Of a DNA stretch of 64,000 bases, positions 41,349 through 51,063 are shown piece after piece (the stretch's first letter is position 1; every line of letters starts with the position of its first letter). Origin of the DNA: an uncultured Lachnospiraceae bacterium (lineage in GTDB: Bacteria; Bacillota; Clostridia; Lachnospirales; Lachnospiraceae); contig CAKRHP010000010.1 of NCBI GenBank assembly GCA_934339135.1, forward strand, positions 1 to 64,000. Reading direction: 5' to 3'. The notes beneath the pieces were generated by a model. The model was not told the DNA's origin. It did no database searches and saw only the letters and a program-made list of their open reading frames with translations. The translations under genes were made by a program, and so were the position numbers.

Positions 41349-41645
41349 TCAATGCTGCTGTGATGATCTTCTGAAATTTCTGGAACCCTTGATCGGAATA
41401 TTGGCCATAACCGCATTAACCGGGGTAGCACCATCCTCCAGTTCCATCTGCTTTACCTTAATATCAAGCCCCTCCACATCAATCTCCACATACTTTGAAA
41501 TAACCTGAATGATCTCATTTTTCATTTGCTCCATAATTTCCGGCGAGCACACGGCCCGATCAGAGGTAATGGCTACCTTGAGACGGTTCTTTGCGTTCTC
41601 TCCGCTTTTCACGTCACTTTTAAAAAAACTTGAGAAAAATCCCAT
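41349..41645 (-). CDS. minE: Cell-division topological specificity factor MinE
   Basis: MinE drives release of MinD from the membrane, giving pole-to-pole oscillation. Protein of 98 residues: an amphipathic membrane-binding start (GFFSSFFKSD), the contact helix with KNRLKVAITSDRA, and a C-terminal dimer domain (MEQMKNEIIQVISKYVEID). It has a Ser/Arg tail. Presence of both MinE and a DivIVA-like protein in one organism is typical of clostridia. It is downstream of minD in the same direction. Confidence 0.94.
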   Translation of the reverse strand: MGFFSSFFKSDVKSGENAKNRLKVAITSDRAVCSPEIMEQMKNEIIQVISKYVEIDVEGLDIKVKQMELEDGATPVNAVMANIPIKGSRNFRRSSQQH

Positions 41646-41721
41646 TCCAAACCTCCATCTACGCTGATAAACCGGTACATTCCGAATATCAGCGAATTTA
41701 TCCTTTATTTTGAATGATTGT

Positions 41722-42510
41722 CTATTTCTTTAAGATTGAAGCCAGCTTTTGGAATAATCCCTTTTTGGCATCAAAATCAATAAAATCTACCTGCTCGCCA
41801 ACAATACGCTTGCAGATATTCATATACGCCTGTCCCGCCATACAGTCAGAACCAACCAGCGGCTCACCATTATTGGCAGAAATTACAATATGCTCATCAT
41901 CCGGAACCACACCGATCAGATCAACAGCAAGAATTTCCACAACGTCATCACTAGACATCATATCACCGCTCTTTACCATATCTACACGAAGACGGTTTAC
42001 GATCAGATGTGTCTGTCCAATCTCATTTGCTTCCAGAAGACCGATGATACGATCCGCATCACGAACCGCAGATACCTCCGGTGTTGTCACCACCAAAGCA
42101 CGGTCTGCTCCTGCAATGGCATTCTTAAATCCCTGCTCAATTCCAGCCGGACAGTCCATCAGTATGTAATCAAACTCCTCTTTCAGCTCGTCTGCAAGCT
42201 TTTTCATCTGCTCCGGTGTTACCGCCGTCTTATCCTTGGTCTGTGCAGATGGCAGCAGATAAAGGTTTGGATAACGCTTGTCCTTGATCAGGGCCTGTTT
42301 GATACGGCAGTTGTTTTCTACAACATCAACCAAGTTATAGACGATCCGGTTCTCCAGTCCCATGATCACGTCAAGATTACGAAGTCCTATATCGGTATCG
42401 ATCAGCACTACCTTCTTTCCCATCATGGCAAGCCCGGTTCCTACATTGGCTGTGGTGGTTGTCTTACCAACGCCGCCTTTTCCGGATGTGATTACAATAA
42501 CCTCTCCCAT
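41722..42510 (-). CDS. minD: Septum-site determining ATPase MinD
   Basis: Deviant Walker A ATPase, 262 residues, with GKGGVGKTTTTANVG at the start, the switch segment DCPAGIEQGFKNA and a C-terminal amphipathic membrane-targeting helix (KKGLFQKLASILKK). It recruits MinC and is displaced by MinE, keeping FtsZ rings from the poles. TAGGAGG precedes the ATG. Confidence 0.97.
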   Translation of the reverse strand: MGEVIVITSGKGGVGKTTTTANVGTGLAMMGKKVVLIDTDIGLRNLDVIMGLENRIVYNLVDVVENNCRIKQALIKDKRYPNLYLLPSAQTKDKTAVTPEQMKKLADELKEEFDYILMDCPAGIEQGFKNAIAGADRALVVTTPEVSAVRDADRIIGLLEANEIGQTHLIVNRLRVDMVKSGDMMSSDDVVEILAVDLIGVVPDDEHIVISANNGEPLVGSDCMAGQAYMNICKRIVGEQVDFIDFDAKKGLFQKLASILKK

Positions 42511-42613
42511 TTTTATTTCCTCCTAATTATTAAAGTGTTAATCTATGATGCACTGCCAGTCTGCAGTTACATTTCCCTTTCGTAAAGCAAAAGCTCTCCT
42601 GTGATACTCCGGA

Positions 42614-43336
42614 TTATGACAGCCGGATATCACTCATTACATCCTTATCCAGAGGTTCAATATAAATATTTCCATCTTCCCAGAATGCAATCTTTGTCTC
42701 CCGCTCCTTTTTGCCCCGACCCTTTTTGTCCTCATCCGGCGATCTGGCAATGGTATCTGCGATCCGGATCTGTACCGGTTTCATATCTAAGGCTATCACA
42801 AATGCGTCAACATTTCCAGCAGAACCTGCAAAAACATTTCCCTTCAGAGAACCCAGAATGATTACATTTCCTTTCGAAATGACCTTGGCTCCGTTATTGA
42901 CATCCCCTAGTATAATGATACTTGTCTCCACATCCAAAACCTGTCCGGAACGAAGATTTCCCTTAAAAAAGAAACCGGTTCCATTATCTGTCTGAAGCAG
43001 ATTGGCTGCTGTTTTCCCGGCTTCGGAAGCTGTAGAACCGCTGCCTCCTGCCTGAACTGCTCTGGCAAATGCCGCTTCTTTTTCCGGATCCTCATCCAGA
43101 ACACAGACAATCTGAAGACGACAGTTTTTCCGAATGATCTCTAAAATCTCATCCTGCTGCGCATCATCCAGTTCTCTGCCCTGAAAAGCAATCGCCTTCT
43201 GTGCATCTCCCCAGAAGTCCGCAGAAGTCTGAAATTTTTCTGCCACTTCCTTTTTGATCAGCTCCCATTCTGCCTCCGGATCCAGTTTCAGAATGATTCC
43301 CGATCTGGATCCTGTTATTTTTACTACATTTCCCAT
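42614..43336 (-). CDS. minC: Septum-site determining protein MinC
   Basis: FtsZ inhibitor carried by MinD, 240 residues. The N-terminal FtsZ-binding domain (1-100, VKITGSRSGIILKLDP) is joined to a C-terminal beta-helix (FFKGNLRSGQVLDVETSIIILGDVN and GNVIILGSLKGNVFAG) that dimerises and binds MinD. The 103-base gap to minD contains a small hairpin but no gene. PBP2 lies 33 bases upstream. Confidence 0.94.
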   Translation of the reverse strand: MGNVVKITGSRSGIILKLDPEAEWELIKKEVAEKFQTSADFWGDAQKAIAFQGRELDDAQQDEILEIIRKNCRLQIVCVLDEDPEKEAAFARAVQAGGSGSTASEAGKTAANLLQTDNGTGFFFKGNLRSGQVLDVETSIIILGDVNNGAKVISKGNVIILGSLKGNVFAGSAGNVDAFVIALDMKPVQIRIADTIARSPDEDKKGRGKKERETKIAFWEDGNIYIEPLDKDVMSDIRLS

Positions 43337-43368
43337 ATCATTGCTCCCATTCTTGTACGATAGATATC

Positions 43369-46227
43369 TTAATCGTTTGTTCTTGCATAATGTCCAACAG
43401 AGGTTGCCTTACCGCCTGACACCTTTTTATCTCCAAAATAATATTGATAAACATCCCTTGCACACTCCATAGCGTACGAAGAGGTATAACCGTTTGGAAT
43501 AACACAGCTTACGGAAATCTCCGGATTTTCATACGGACCGTAAGACAGAAAATACGCGTGGTTCGGATGAAGAGTATTCTGCTGTGCCGTACCGGTCTTG
43601 CCGGCAAATTTCTTTTTCATTCCGGCAAAAATACTTCCATGCTCAGCTCCATTCACTACCCGGTACATTCCATTATGGACTGCCTGCCAGGTAGACTGGG
43701 CCACCTTAACTTTATTTCTAACCTTGGCGGAATTGTTTAATACGGTTTTTCCATCAACATCCTTGATCTTGTCCACCAGAGTCAGATCATAGCAGGTACC
43801 GCTGTTGGCAACCGTTGTCACATATCTGGCAAGTTGGATCGGTGCATAAGCATGACTACCCTGACCGATACAGGAACGAAGAATATCTGTTGTAGAAAAA
43901 TGCGGTGATGACTCCGTGATCTCTACACCGGATTTATCGGTCAGACCAAACATGTCTGCATATTTCTTTAACCGCGCCAATCCTCCCTTATCATTCACCC
44001 GGCCATTATGTCCATTTCCCAGACGATAGCCCATCTCGTAAAAAAACACATTACAGGAATGCTCCAATGCGCCGGCTACAGTCAGATTACCATGAGAAGA
44101 ACTGCTCCAGCATTTTGGGGAACCATATGCCGGTGCTTTATTAAAAGTAACAGTATCATAAACCGTACTTCCCGGAGTAATAAGTCCTTCCTGTAAAGAT
44201 GCTACAGATGTCACCATCTTAAAAGTAGAACCCGGTGCGATCTCCTGCTGAGTTGGACGATTCAACAGCGGAGACGCGGTGTTGTCCTTCAGATACGTAT
44301 AAAAATAGTCAGAATCTACCTGATTGGCCATTTTGTTGTTGTCATAACTTGGATATGTTACCATTGCCTTAACATCACCGGTATTCACGTCGGTAACAAT
44401 GATAGATCCAGAGCAAGGATCCAGTCCCAGCTGTCCCGGTGTGATCTCAAGTTTCTTGATCTTGCGGATCAAGAAGGAATACGGAGAGGTAATGCCGTGC
44501 TTGACCTGACTATACTCCTGCGCATTGTACTTGATATCTCCCTGATCAAACAGCAGCAGACAGATATCCCGTCCCGAAAACTCATAATGGTAGATCATAT
44601 AGCTGTATATCATCTTCGTAAATGTAGTATCATTTTCTAATAAATCAATGCCATAGTCAACCAGTTTTTTGTAAATTTCCTGCGTACTATAAAAATCATT
44701 TCCAATATTCAGTTTATCCAGATCGATCCACTGCTGTGATATCGCATACTGCAGATATTTACTCAGACTGAGGGAGCCGTTGGCATAACTCTTGTATGTT
44801 GAATCCGAGGTATCCACGGATTTCTGGGAGTTGTCAGACTCATTACTCTTTGTGATCACAATGGAATTTTCTGTCATAATTTTATAAAAATAGTCTAAAA
44901 AGTCATTCATATCGGAAGATATGCTCTTTGCATTTGCTGTACTGCCCGAAGCCAAAAGCTGTCGAATCTTGCGAACGATTACTTTTTTCTTTGCCTTATA
45001 TTTTTTCAGAGTTGCTTTTTCCAAAACGGAGGCATCGTCATCATTAAAACGTTCCACATTGACAATGTTGTTTTGGATGATCGCATTATAAACATCATAG
45101 ATTGGAACCCGGATATCCTTCGTGGAATGGCCTCTGGTTCCTGCATCCATACTGTTATTGATATTGGAGATCAGAATACCTGCAATCCGTTCCTCCAACA
45201 AATGATAACATTCCTCCTGAAGCTTGGCATCAATGGTCAGATACAGGTCGTTTCCCGCCACAGGATCCTTTGTGGTTTTCTCGGAAATGATCCGGCTGGT
45301 TCCGCCATCCACCGTAATCTCTTTGCTGCCCTTCGTTCCCCGCAGATATTCCTCATAAGTGCTTTCCAGACCGGAAATGCCAATCTGGTCATCTGCAGAA
45401 TATACAGACTTCTCTCCGTCTTTTTCCAGCTCCTCTAACTTTTCTGCAGAGATAGACCCTGTATATCCCAGCATATGCGCAAAATACTTACTTTTTTTGT
45501 AAACACGGGAGGTATTCTGATCGATATCCACTCCCGGCAGAAGCTCACTGTTCTCCTTGATCGCAGCCACCGTATTTTCATCTACATTTTTAGCCAGGAT
45601 AATGTCCTGAAATTTTGCATAACGATTAATGAACATAGCATAACGGACTGCCAGTATATCAATGGCCGTGTCTTTATCATAGTCTGATGAGATTTCAAAT
45701 TTCTTGATCAGAAAATCATACATCTCCTGTGGTGTCGTATCCTTCTGCTCCTGCGTCAGCGCCTTTACACCCCCCTGTACGGAATAAGCATCTGCCAGAT
45801 AACGATCCAGAGAACTTCCCTCCACCTGATACTGCAACTTTCCCTTTTCATACTGAAGATAATATTCTACGGATAATTCACTGCCGTGCTTCTGCAGAAT
45901 ATAAAGCAGACGATGGATCATTTGATTTTTTTCATCATTGGTCATGCCGGTCAGCTTTGACGTCTCTGAAAATACAATATTGTAAGATAATTTATTGTAT
46001 GCAAGAAGCTTTCCATTGCAGTCATATATATTTCCTCTGGTTGCCTTGATGTCTTTCTCCTTAATGGTATTGCTGGCACCACTTGCGATAATATTGTCTC
46101 TATCCACAATCTGAAGCTCAAACATGCGATTGACCAAAATAGAAAAAAGAAGAACAAAAACAACCGTAATGGGCAATAATCTGGAATTAAAAAATATTTT
46201 AATATATTCTTTCAAATTGTCTAACAC
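43369..46227 (-). CDS. Penicillin-binding protein 2 (elongasome transpeptidase) with large insert
   Basis: Class B PBP that cross-links peptidoglycan during elongation with RodA. The start is taken as GTG 46227 (952 residues) because AAAGGAG lies nine bases upstream; the ATGs at 46254 and 46293 have no such site. One membrane helix (LLPITVVFVLLFSILVNRMF) precedes the pedestal domain. The transpeptidase motifs come late: STFK (Ser near residue 666), SCN in EHSCNVFF and KTG in AGKTGTAQQ. About 255 residues with no PBP2 counterpart lie between LTIDAKLQEECYHLLEE and DPCSGSIIVTDVNTG, normally adjoining parts of the domain. Usual PBP2 length is 600-700. Symbol mrdA/pbpA in other organisms. Confidence 0.92.
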   Translation of the reverse strand: MLDNLKEYIKIFFNSRLLPITVVFVLLFSILVNRMFELQIVDRDNIIASGASNTIKEKDIKATRGNIYDCNGKLLAYNKLSYNIVFSETSKLTGMTNDEKNQMIHRLLYILQKHGSELSVEYYLQYEKGKLQYQVEGSSLDRYLADAYSVQGGVKALTQEQKDTTPQEMYDFLIKKFEISSDYDKDTAIDILAVRYAMFINRYAKFQDIILAKNVDENTVAAIKENSELLPGVDIDQNTSRVYKKSKYFAHMLGYTGSISAEKLEELEKDGEKSVYSADDQIGISGLESTYEEYLRGTKGSKEITVDGGTSRIISEKTTKDPVAGNDLYLTIDAKLQEECYHLLEERIAGILISNINNSMDAGTRGHSTKDIRVPIYDVYNAIIQNNIVNVERFNDDDASVLEKATLKKYKAKKKVIVRKIRQLLASGSTANAKSISSDMNDFLDYFYKIMTENSIVITKSNESDNSQKSVDTSDSTYKSYANGSLSLSKYLQYAISQQWIDLDKLNIGNDFYSTQEIYKKLVDYGIDLLENDTTFTKMIYSYMIYHYEFSGRDICLLLFDQGDIKYNAQEYSQVKHGITSPYSFLIRKIKKLEITPGQLGLDPCSGSIIVTDVNTGDVKAMVTYPSYDNNKMANQVDSDYFYTYLKDNTASPLLNRPTQQEIAPGSTFKMVTSVASLQEGLITPGSTVYDTVTFNKAPAYGSPKCWSSSSHGNLTVAGALEHSCNVFFYEMGYRLGNGHNGRVNDKGGLARLKKYADMFGLTDKSGVEITESSPHFSTTDILRSCIGQGSHAYAPIQLARYVTTVANSGTCYDLTLVDKIKDVDGKTVLNNSAKVRNKVKVAQSTWQAVHNGMYRVVNGAEHGSIFAGMKKKFAGKTGTAQQNTLHPNHAYFLSYGPYENPEISVSCVIPNGYTSSYAMECARDVYQYYFGDKKVSGGKATSVGHYARTND

Positions 46228-46264
46228 GACTTTTCTCTCCTTTCTTTTCTTCATACCCGTTTTT

Positions 46265-46807
46265 CTAAATAATCTTTTCCCGATCCATCTCAATATGCTC
46301 CTCCAGAGAAACCTTTTCCTCCGGATTGAAATATGTTTTGATCCGGCGCATGATCAGATAGATCAGCAATCCAACGATTAATGTATAAATTGCTTCCGGA
46401 ATCATCACATGTATCAGATAAAACGGAAAGTCCATACGCCCCCGGAGCATAAAACGGCAGACATAATACAGGATACCATATGCCAGATCACTTAAAACGA
46501 TCGTAATTGCCGGAATATACAGCTTGTCCTTAAAATACAGCTTATTGAGCATTCCATTGATATAACCGATAAACGCATAGATCAATATGGTCAGACCAAT
46601 AACAGAATTAAACATGGCATCCACCAGAAGGCCTCCCACAACACCGGAAAACATTCCCAGCTTCCTGCCATACATCAGACCGGCTGCCGCCGTCACCATG
46701 ATCAATATATTCGGAGATACCCCACCCAGATGGAGATGACGAAACACCGTAGCCTGAAGTACAAAACATATGATATTTAACAATAACAGATAAATATATC
46801 GTCTCAA
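46265..46807 (-). CDS. mreD: Rod-shape determining protein MreD
   Basis: Integral membrane protein, 180 residues with about five helices (YIYLLLLNIICFVLQATVF, then LGGVSPNILIMVTAAAGLMYG), linking MreC to the elongasome. GVSPNILI is a typical family segment. It overlaps mreC by four bases and ends 37 bases before the PBP2 start, so mreC, mreD and PBP2 are one unit. Confidence 0.9.
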   Translation of the reverse strand: MRRYIYLLLLNIICFVLQATVFRHLHLGGVSPNILIMVTAAAGLMYGRKLGMFSGVVGGLLVDAMFNSVIGLTILIYAFIGYINGMLNKLYFKDKLYIPAITIVLSDLAYGILYYVCRFMLRGRMDFPFYLIHVMIPEAIYTLIVGLLIYLIMRRIKTYFNPEEKVSLEEHIEMDREKII

Positions 46808-47667
46808 TTTAAAATGTCCTCCAAATCACCGGAATCCTTTACTTCTGTGATCACCAGAACCATATCAAGTCCTGAAAAATCCGCTGCCGGCGTCAGATGC
46901 GCTGACTGTGTAATATTGGATGAATCTGTCTTGATATCTCTGGCATAACCGATCAGGATCCCCGGAAGATATTTATCACTGACCGGCGAAGTCACTACTT
47001 CATATCCATTCTTGATCTCTGCATCAGCCGGAATGCCGGAAATATCGATCATCCCTTTATTGATCAGCTTCAGATTACCATTCACAAAGCACATATCCGA
47101 TGTTTTCAGGAAGGAACCGGTCACACTGCTCTCATCGTCAATGATGGAACGTACTCTCGCATAGGACTTATTCACTTCTGTCACAATACCAACCAGACCA
47201 TCTCCAGCCAGCACATTCATATTAACTTTCAATCCATCTTTGGACCCCTTATCAATGACAAAGCTGTTAAACCAGTTACCATCGCTGCTGATCACATGAG
47301 CCGCCACCTTCGGATAATCCGAATACTTCTCATCGAGATCATAGAGCTTACGGAAATTATCCAGATCATACTTATCCTGCTGCAACAGTCGATTCTGTGC
47401 GGACAGATCATCCACTTGTTTTTTGAGGGAATCATTTTCCTTTGTTAGCTTTTTCACAGTCGTAGCATAATCCATTCCGTCTGCCACCACCAGACCAATC
47501 TTATTGATCCCGCGCTGCATCGGTGTCACAATACTTCCCACCGCTGTACGAATCGGTGTCATTTTATCCTGAAATCGGAAAGAGACAATGATCAAAGTAA
47601 CACAAATAATTGCGATCATCATCAATATATATTTCGGATCCATGGTAATTTTTGTCCGTTTACGCAT
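46804..47667 (-). CDS. mreC: Rod-shape determining protein MreC
   Basis: Bitopic protein of 287 residues: short cytoplasmic tail, one helix (YILMMIAIICVTLIIVSF), a coiled coil (about 70-100, KLTKENDSLKKQVDDLSAQNR) and a beta-rich outer domain with AHVISSDGNWFNSFVIDKG and GDGLVGIVTEVNKSYARVRSI. It forms outer filaments that activate PBP2. The gene overlaps mreD (ATGA). Confidence 0.94.
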   Translation of the reverse strand: MRKRTKITMDPKYILMMIAIICVTLIIVSFRFQDKMTPIRTAVGSIVTPMQRGINKIGLVVADGMDYATTVKKLTKENDSLKKQVDDLSAQNRLLQQDKYDLDNFRKLYDLDEKYSDYPKVAAHVISSDGNWFNSFVIDKGSKDGLKVNMNVLAGDGLVGIVTEVNKSYARVRSIIDDESSVTGSFLKTSDMCFVNGNLKLINKGMIDISGIPADAEIKNGYEVVTSPVSDKYLPGILIGYARDIKTDSSNITQSAHLTPAADFSGLDMVLVITEVKDSGDLEDILN

Positions 47668-47723
47668 TACTACAACTCCTTCACATCATAATATGTACAT
47701 AAATCCCCGTTTTTCAACTACCG

Positions 47724-48749
47724 TTACTCTTTGGTACTTTTCAACGGAATACTATATCTGGCAGCAGTCTTTGGATGTTCTGCCAGATAACCCAGTCCGG
47801 AAACGACCGTCCGCTGAGCATGCTTGGTGGTATTGATGCGGTATCTCGTTTCATTTGCCACAAGCTGATCCATACCCCGTATCCACGAAGAGCCTCCTGT
47901 CAGATATATTCCTTTTTCGGCAATCTCCGAAGCAATCTCCGGAGGGGTACGCTCCAGCATAGAACGTACAGCGGCAGAAATAGTCATGAATACTCCCTGT
48001 ACCAGTGGAAATATCTCCGAAGAGGCAATGGTCACTTCACCGGGAAGTCCCTTCACAACATTTCTTCCCACAACTGTCACTGTTTCATCCACCGGAACAG
48101 CAGACACCAATGATTTTTTGATCTGCTCTGCACTCTTGCGTCCTATGACAAAATTATGTTCCTTACGGATATAATTTATAATCTGTTCATCAAAATAATT
48201 TCCCCCATATGGCAGCAGTTTGGAAACTACAATGCCGCCCAAAGATAATACGGAAATTTCAGTAGTATCTGCCCCGACATTAACAATCATAATCCCCCTG
48301 GAGTTTTCTACGTCCAGATTAAGCCCTAATGCATCCGCAACAGGTTTATGTATCAGAAAAACTCTATGCGGCTTACTTTCTCCCTCGGAAACAACTCTGG
48401 AGTATGCATTTTTGTCCACCTCACGGATATCCGCCGGTACTGCAATATAGAAATCTGCATTTTTCAGTTTGCGCCTGCCGGATAACTTTTCCAGCATAAA
48501 ATTCCACAGAGAGATCATATCTCCCATATGAGAGATCACACCATTTTCCAGAGGAAATGAAACCTTGATATTGGGCGGAACCTTTTCGAACATCTCGTAC
48601 GCCTTGTCACCGATCGCCACCGGCCGCTGCTGCGGTCCCTTCCCCACGGTCGCCACCACCGTGCGCTCATTCAGAATGATACCGTCTGATTTTTTATATA
48701 CCTTGACCGTACCTGTTCCAAAATCAATACCATACGTTTTATGTGCCAT
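47724..48749 (-). CDS. mreB: Actin-like rod-shape protein MreB/Mbl
   Basis: Bacterial actin, 341 residues. Nucleotide-binding motifs: GIDFGTGTVKVY (phosphate 1), IMIVNVGADTTEISVLSLGG (phosphate 2) and LTGGSSWIRGMD (adenosine). It forms membrane-bound filaments that guide RodA/PBP2. ATG 48749 follows GAAGGGAG at seven bases; ATG 48776 lies before that site. Sequence departures such as FGTG where most MreB have LGTA/LGTAN suggest a divergent clostridial MreB/Mbl branch. First of the mre genes, behind radC. Confidence 0.93.
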   Translation of the reverse strand: MAHKTYGIDFGTGTVKVYKKSDGIILNERTVVATVGKGPQQRPVAIGDKAYEMFEKVPPNIKVSFPLENGVISHMGDMISLWNFMLEKLSGRRKLKNADFYIAVPADIREVDKNAYSRVVSEGESKPHRVFLIHKPVADALGLNLDVENSRGIMIVNVGADTTEISVLSLGGIVVSKLLPYGGNYFDEQIINYIRKEHNFVIGRKSAEQIKKSLVSAVPVDETVTVVGRNVVKGLPGEVTIASSEIFPLVQGVFMTISAAVRSMLERTPPEIASEIAEKGIYLTGGSSWIRGMDQLVANETRYRINTTKHAQRTVVSGLGYLAEHPKTAARYSIPLKSTKE

Positions 48750-48794
48750 TGGAATACTCCCTTCCGGTAATTTCAATCTATCTATGTCATTCTT

Positions 48795-49526
48795 TTACAA
48801 ATATCCGCTTTCCCGAAAACTGATATATCGATTGTCTCCGATCACAATATGATCTAAAAGCTCAATACCGATCATATGTCCCACCTCCTGAATACGCTTT
48901 GTCATCAGCATATCTTCTTTACTGGGGGTCGGATCCCCTGACGGATGGTTATGCAGCAAAATAATATTGACCGCCTTGTACTTCAGGGCATTGTAAAAAA
49001 TCTCCCTCGGCGCTGCTGCGGATGCATTAAAGGAACCATTGGATATCACAATCTCCTTTGACAGGGCATTTTTACCATCCAGTACAAGCAAACGAACCTG
49101 TTCCGTCTCCAAAAAGCGCATCTGCTGTATATAATATGCCGCCACCTGCTCCGGTTCATTACACTGAAGCTTCTCCGCCGGCATGCTGGACCGCACCATA
49201 CGCTTTGTAAATTCTGCCATGCATTTCAACTGGACCGACTTTACCATACCAATGCCATGTATCTCCTGCAACTGTTCCACCGAAATATGAAACAGACCGC
49301 CCAGATTTTTCTCCGGCAAATGACATAACACACGTTTCGCCAGATCCACAGCCCCTTCGCCCCGGCTGCCGGTTCGGATGACCACCGCCAGAAGTTCACT
49401 GTCGGATAGTGCTTCCGGTCCATAACGGACACACTTTTCATAGGGTCTCTCCGACATTGGAAGTTCTTTCATGCAGACTGTCTCCACTGTCCTTTTTTCT
49501 GTTTGATCACGCTTGTTTTTCTTCAT
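48795..49526 (-). CDS. radC: RadC-family JAB/MPN-domain protein
   Basis: Protein of 243 residues: a UPF0758 helix-hairpin-helix part (ERPYEKCVRYGPEALSDSELLAVVIRTG) and a C-terminal JAMM metalloprotease-like domain with HNHPSGDPTPSKED. The name refers to DNA repair, but a repair role is doubtful in this family. ATG 49526 follows GGAGG at six bases; ATG 49583 is in frame but without an RBS. radC-mreB-mreC-mreD is a common Firmicute order. Confidence 0.93.
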   Translation of the reverse strand: MKKNKRDQTEKRTVETVCMKELPMSERPYEKCVRYGPEALSDSELLAVVIRTGSRGEGAVDLAKRVLCHLPEKNLGGLFHISVEQLQEIHGIGMVKSVQLKCMAEFTKRMVRSSMPAEKLQCNEPEQVAAYYIQQMRFLETEQVRLLVLDGKNALSKEIVISNGSFNASAAAPREIFYNALKYKAVNIILLHNHPSGDPTPSKEDMLMTKRIQEVGHMIGIELLDHIVIGDNRYISFRESGYL

Positions 49527-49669
49527 CTGTGCCTCCTGTCCGAAGGCTTCCCCCATCAAACGTATCAAATTACATAGTATCATAAATTCTTATTTTTGTA
49601 TAGAACCATCTTCTAATAGAATTGTGATTTATTCGTGATATTTTTATGAAATCCGACGGGATTCTTTTC

Positions 49670-50956
49670 CTATAACGACAATAAATGCTCATTTTCCATA
49701 TATTGTACCGACATCATAATACCAAATTTCGCATGATACCAGGTCAGACCTCCCTGAAAATATACCGCATACGGAGGCTCGATCGGACCATCGGCACTAA
49801 GCTCAATAGAAGACCCCTGCACAAAAGCACCGGCTGCCATAATAACGTCACTGTGATATCCCGGCATCGCATACGGCTCCGGTGCCACATGGCTGTCTAC
49901 CGGTGAACCCGACTGGATTCCCTTGCAGAATGCGATCACACCCTCCGCAGACCCCAGCGTAACCGCCTGAATAATATCATGACGGGACTCGGTACTGTTT
50001 GGAACCACATCAAAGCCAAGACGTTCATAGATATTTGCCGCAAAGATCGCGCCCTTTAAGGCAGCAGCTGCCACACACGGAGCCATGAAAAATCCCTGGA
50101 AGAAGGAACGGTTCAGTCCGAGGGTCGCCCCCACCTCTTTGCCTAGTCCCGGTGCAGTCAGACGATAGGCACACATATCGATCAGATCCTGCCGTCCCAC
50201 AATATAACCGCCGATCGGTGCCAGTCCGCCTCCCGGATTTTTGATCAGAGATCCGACGCACATGTCGGCTCCCACCTGCGTCGGCTCGATCCGCTCCACG
50301 AACTCTCCATAACAGTTGTCCACCATACAGATCACATCCGGGCGGATGGACTTGATAAATGAGATCAGCTCTCCGATCCGTGCCACAGAAAGGGTCGGTC
50401 GGGTGGCATATCCTTTGGAACGCTGGATCGTTACAAGCTTTGTCCGGTCGTTTAAAGCCGCCCGGATCCCATCAAAATCAAAGCTGCCATCCTCCTTCAG
50501 ATCCACCTGACGATAAGTGACACCAAACTCCTTCAAACTCCCCAGTGCTGCATTATCCCCGATTCCGATCACGCCCTCCAGGGTGTCATAAGGCTTTCCC
50601 ACAGGAGACAACAGTTCATCCCCAGGACGCAGATTGGCAGAAAGTGCCACCGTAAGAGCATGGGTACCACAGGTAAGCTGAGGTCTTACTAATGCCGATT
50701 CCGCCTCAAATACGCTGGCATAAACATCCTCCAGCGTCTCTCTGCCCAGATCATCATAGCCATATCCCGTAGAGGACTCAAAGCAGCCTGCACTGACCTT
50801 ATGCTTCTGCATTGCCCGTAGCACTTTCATCTGATTGTATTCCGCCGTTCGGTCGATCTCCTCAAACCGCTCCTTTAATTCTTCCTCTATCCCGCTGCAA
50901 AAGTCATAAACCTTCTCACTAATTCCTGCTTCCCTGTACCAATCCTGTAATTCCAT
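49670..50956 (-). CDS. Cys/Met-metabolism PLP enzyme, aluminium-resistance/YnbB type
   Basis: Fold type I PLP enzyme of 428 residues, annotated in relatives as methionine gamma-lyase family or aluminium resistance protein. SRKGY-type PLP site is TIQRSKGYATRPTLS; DNCYGEF carries the PLP-ring aspartate. It may cleave a sulfur amino acid, but substrate is not known for this branch. ATG 50956 follows AGAGGAAG and matches the family start (MELQDWYREAG); the frame is open to 51100, overlapping miaA. The miaA-ynbB neighbourhood is also seen in Bacillus. Confidence 0.85.
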   Translation of the reverse strand: MELQDWYREAGISEKVYDFCSGIEEELKERFEEIDRTAEYNQMKVLRAMQKHKVSAGCFESSTGYGYDDLGRETLEDVYASVFEAESALVRPQLTCGTHALTVALSANLRPGDELLSPVGKPYDTLEGVIGIGDNAALGSLKEFGVTYRQVDLKEDGSFDFDGIRAALNDRTKLVTIQRSKGYATRPTLSVARIGELISFIKSIRPDVICMVDNCYGEFVERIEPTQVGADMCVGSLIKNPGGGLAPIGGYIVGRQDLIDMCAYRLTAPGLGKEVGATLGLNRSFFQGFFMAPCVAAAALKGAIFAANIYERLGFDVVPNSTESRHDIIQAVTLGSAEGVIAFCKGIQSGSPVDSHVAPEPYAMPGYHSDVIMAAGAFVQGSSIELSADGPIEPPYAVYFQGGLTWYHAKFGIMMSVQYMENEHLLSL

Positions 50957-51063
50957 TTTTCTTCCTCTTTTCTCTTTTTCTTTTCTCTCTATAAAAACCT
51001 TCACTTCACCGGCTTGATCCCGTTTGATCATACCATTTTCTCCGCCATGATTTTCCATCATAA

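Noticed and set aside
46228..46293. ATG starts of PBP2 at 46293 or 46254
   Set aside because: Neither has a ribosome binding site; AAAGGAG stands nine bases before GTG 46227.
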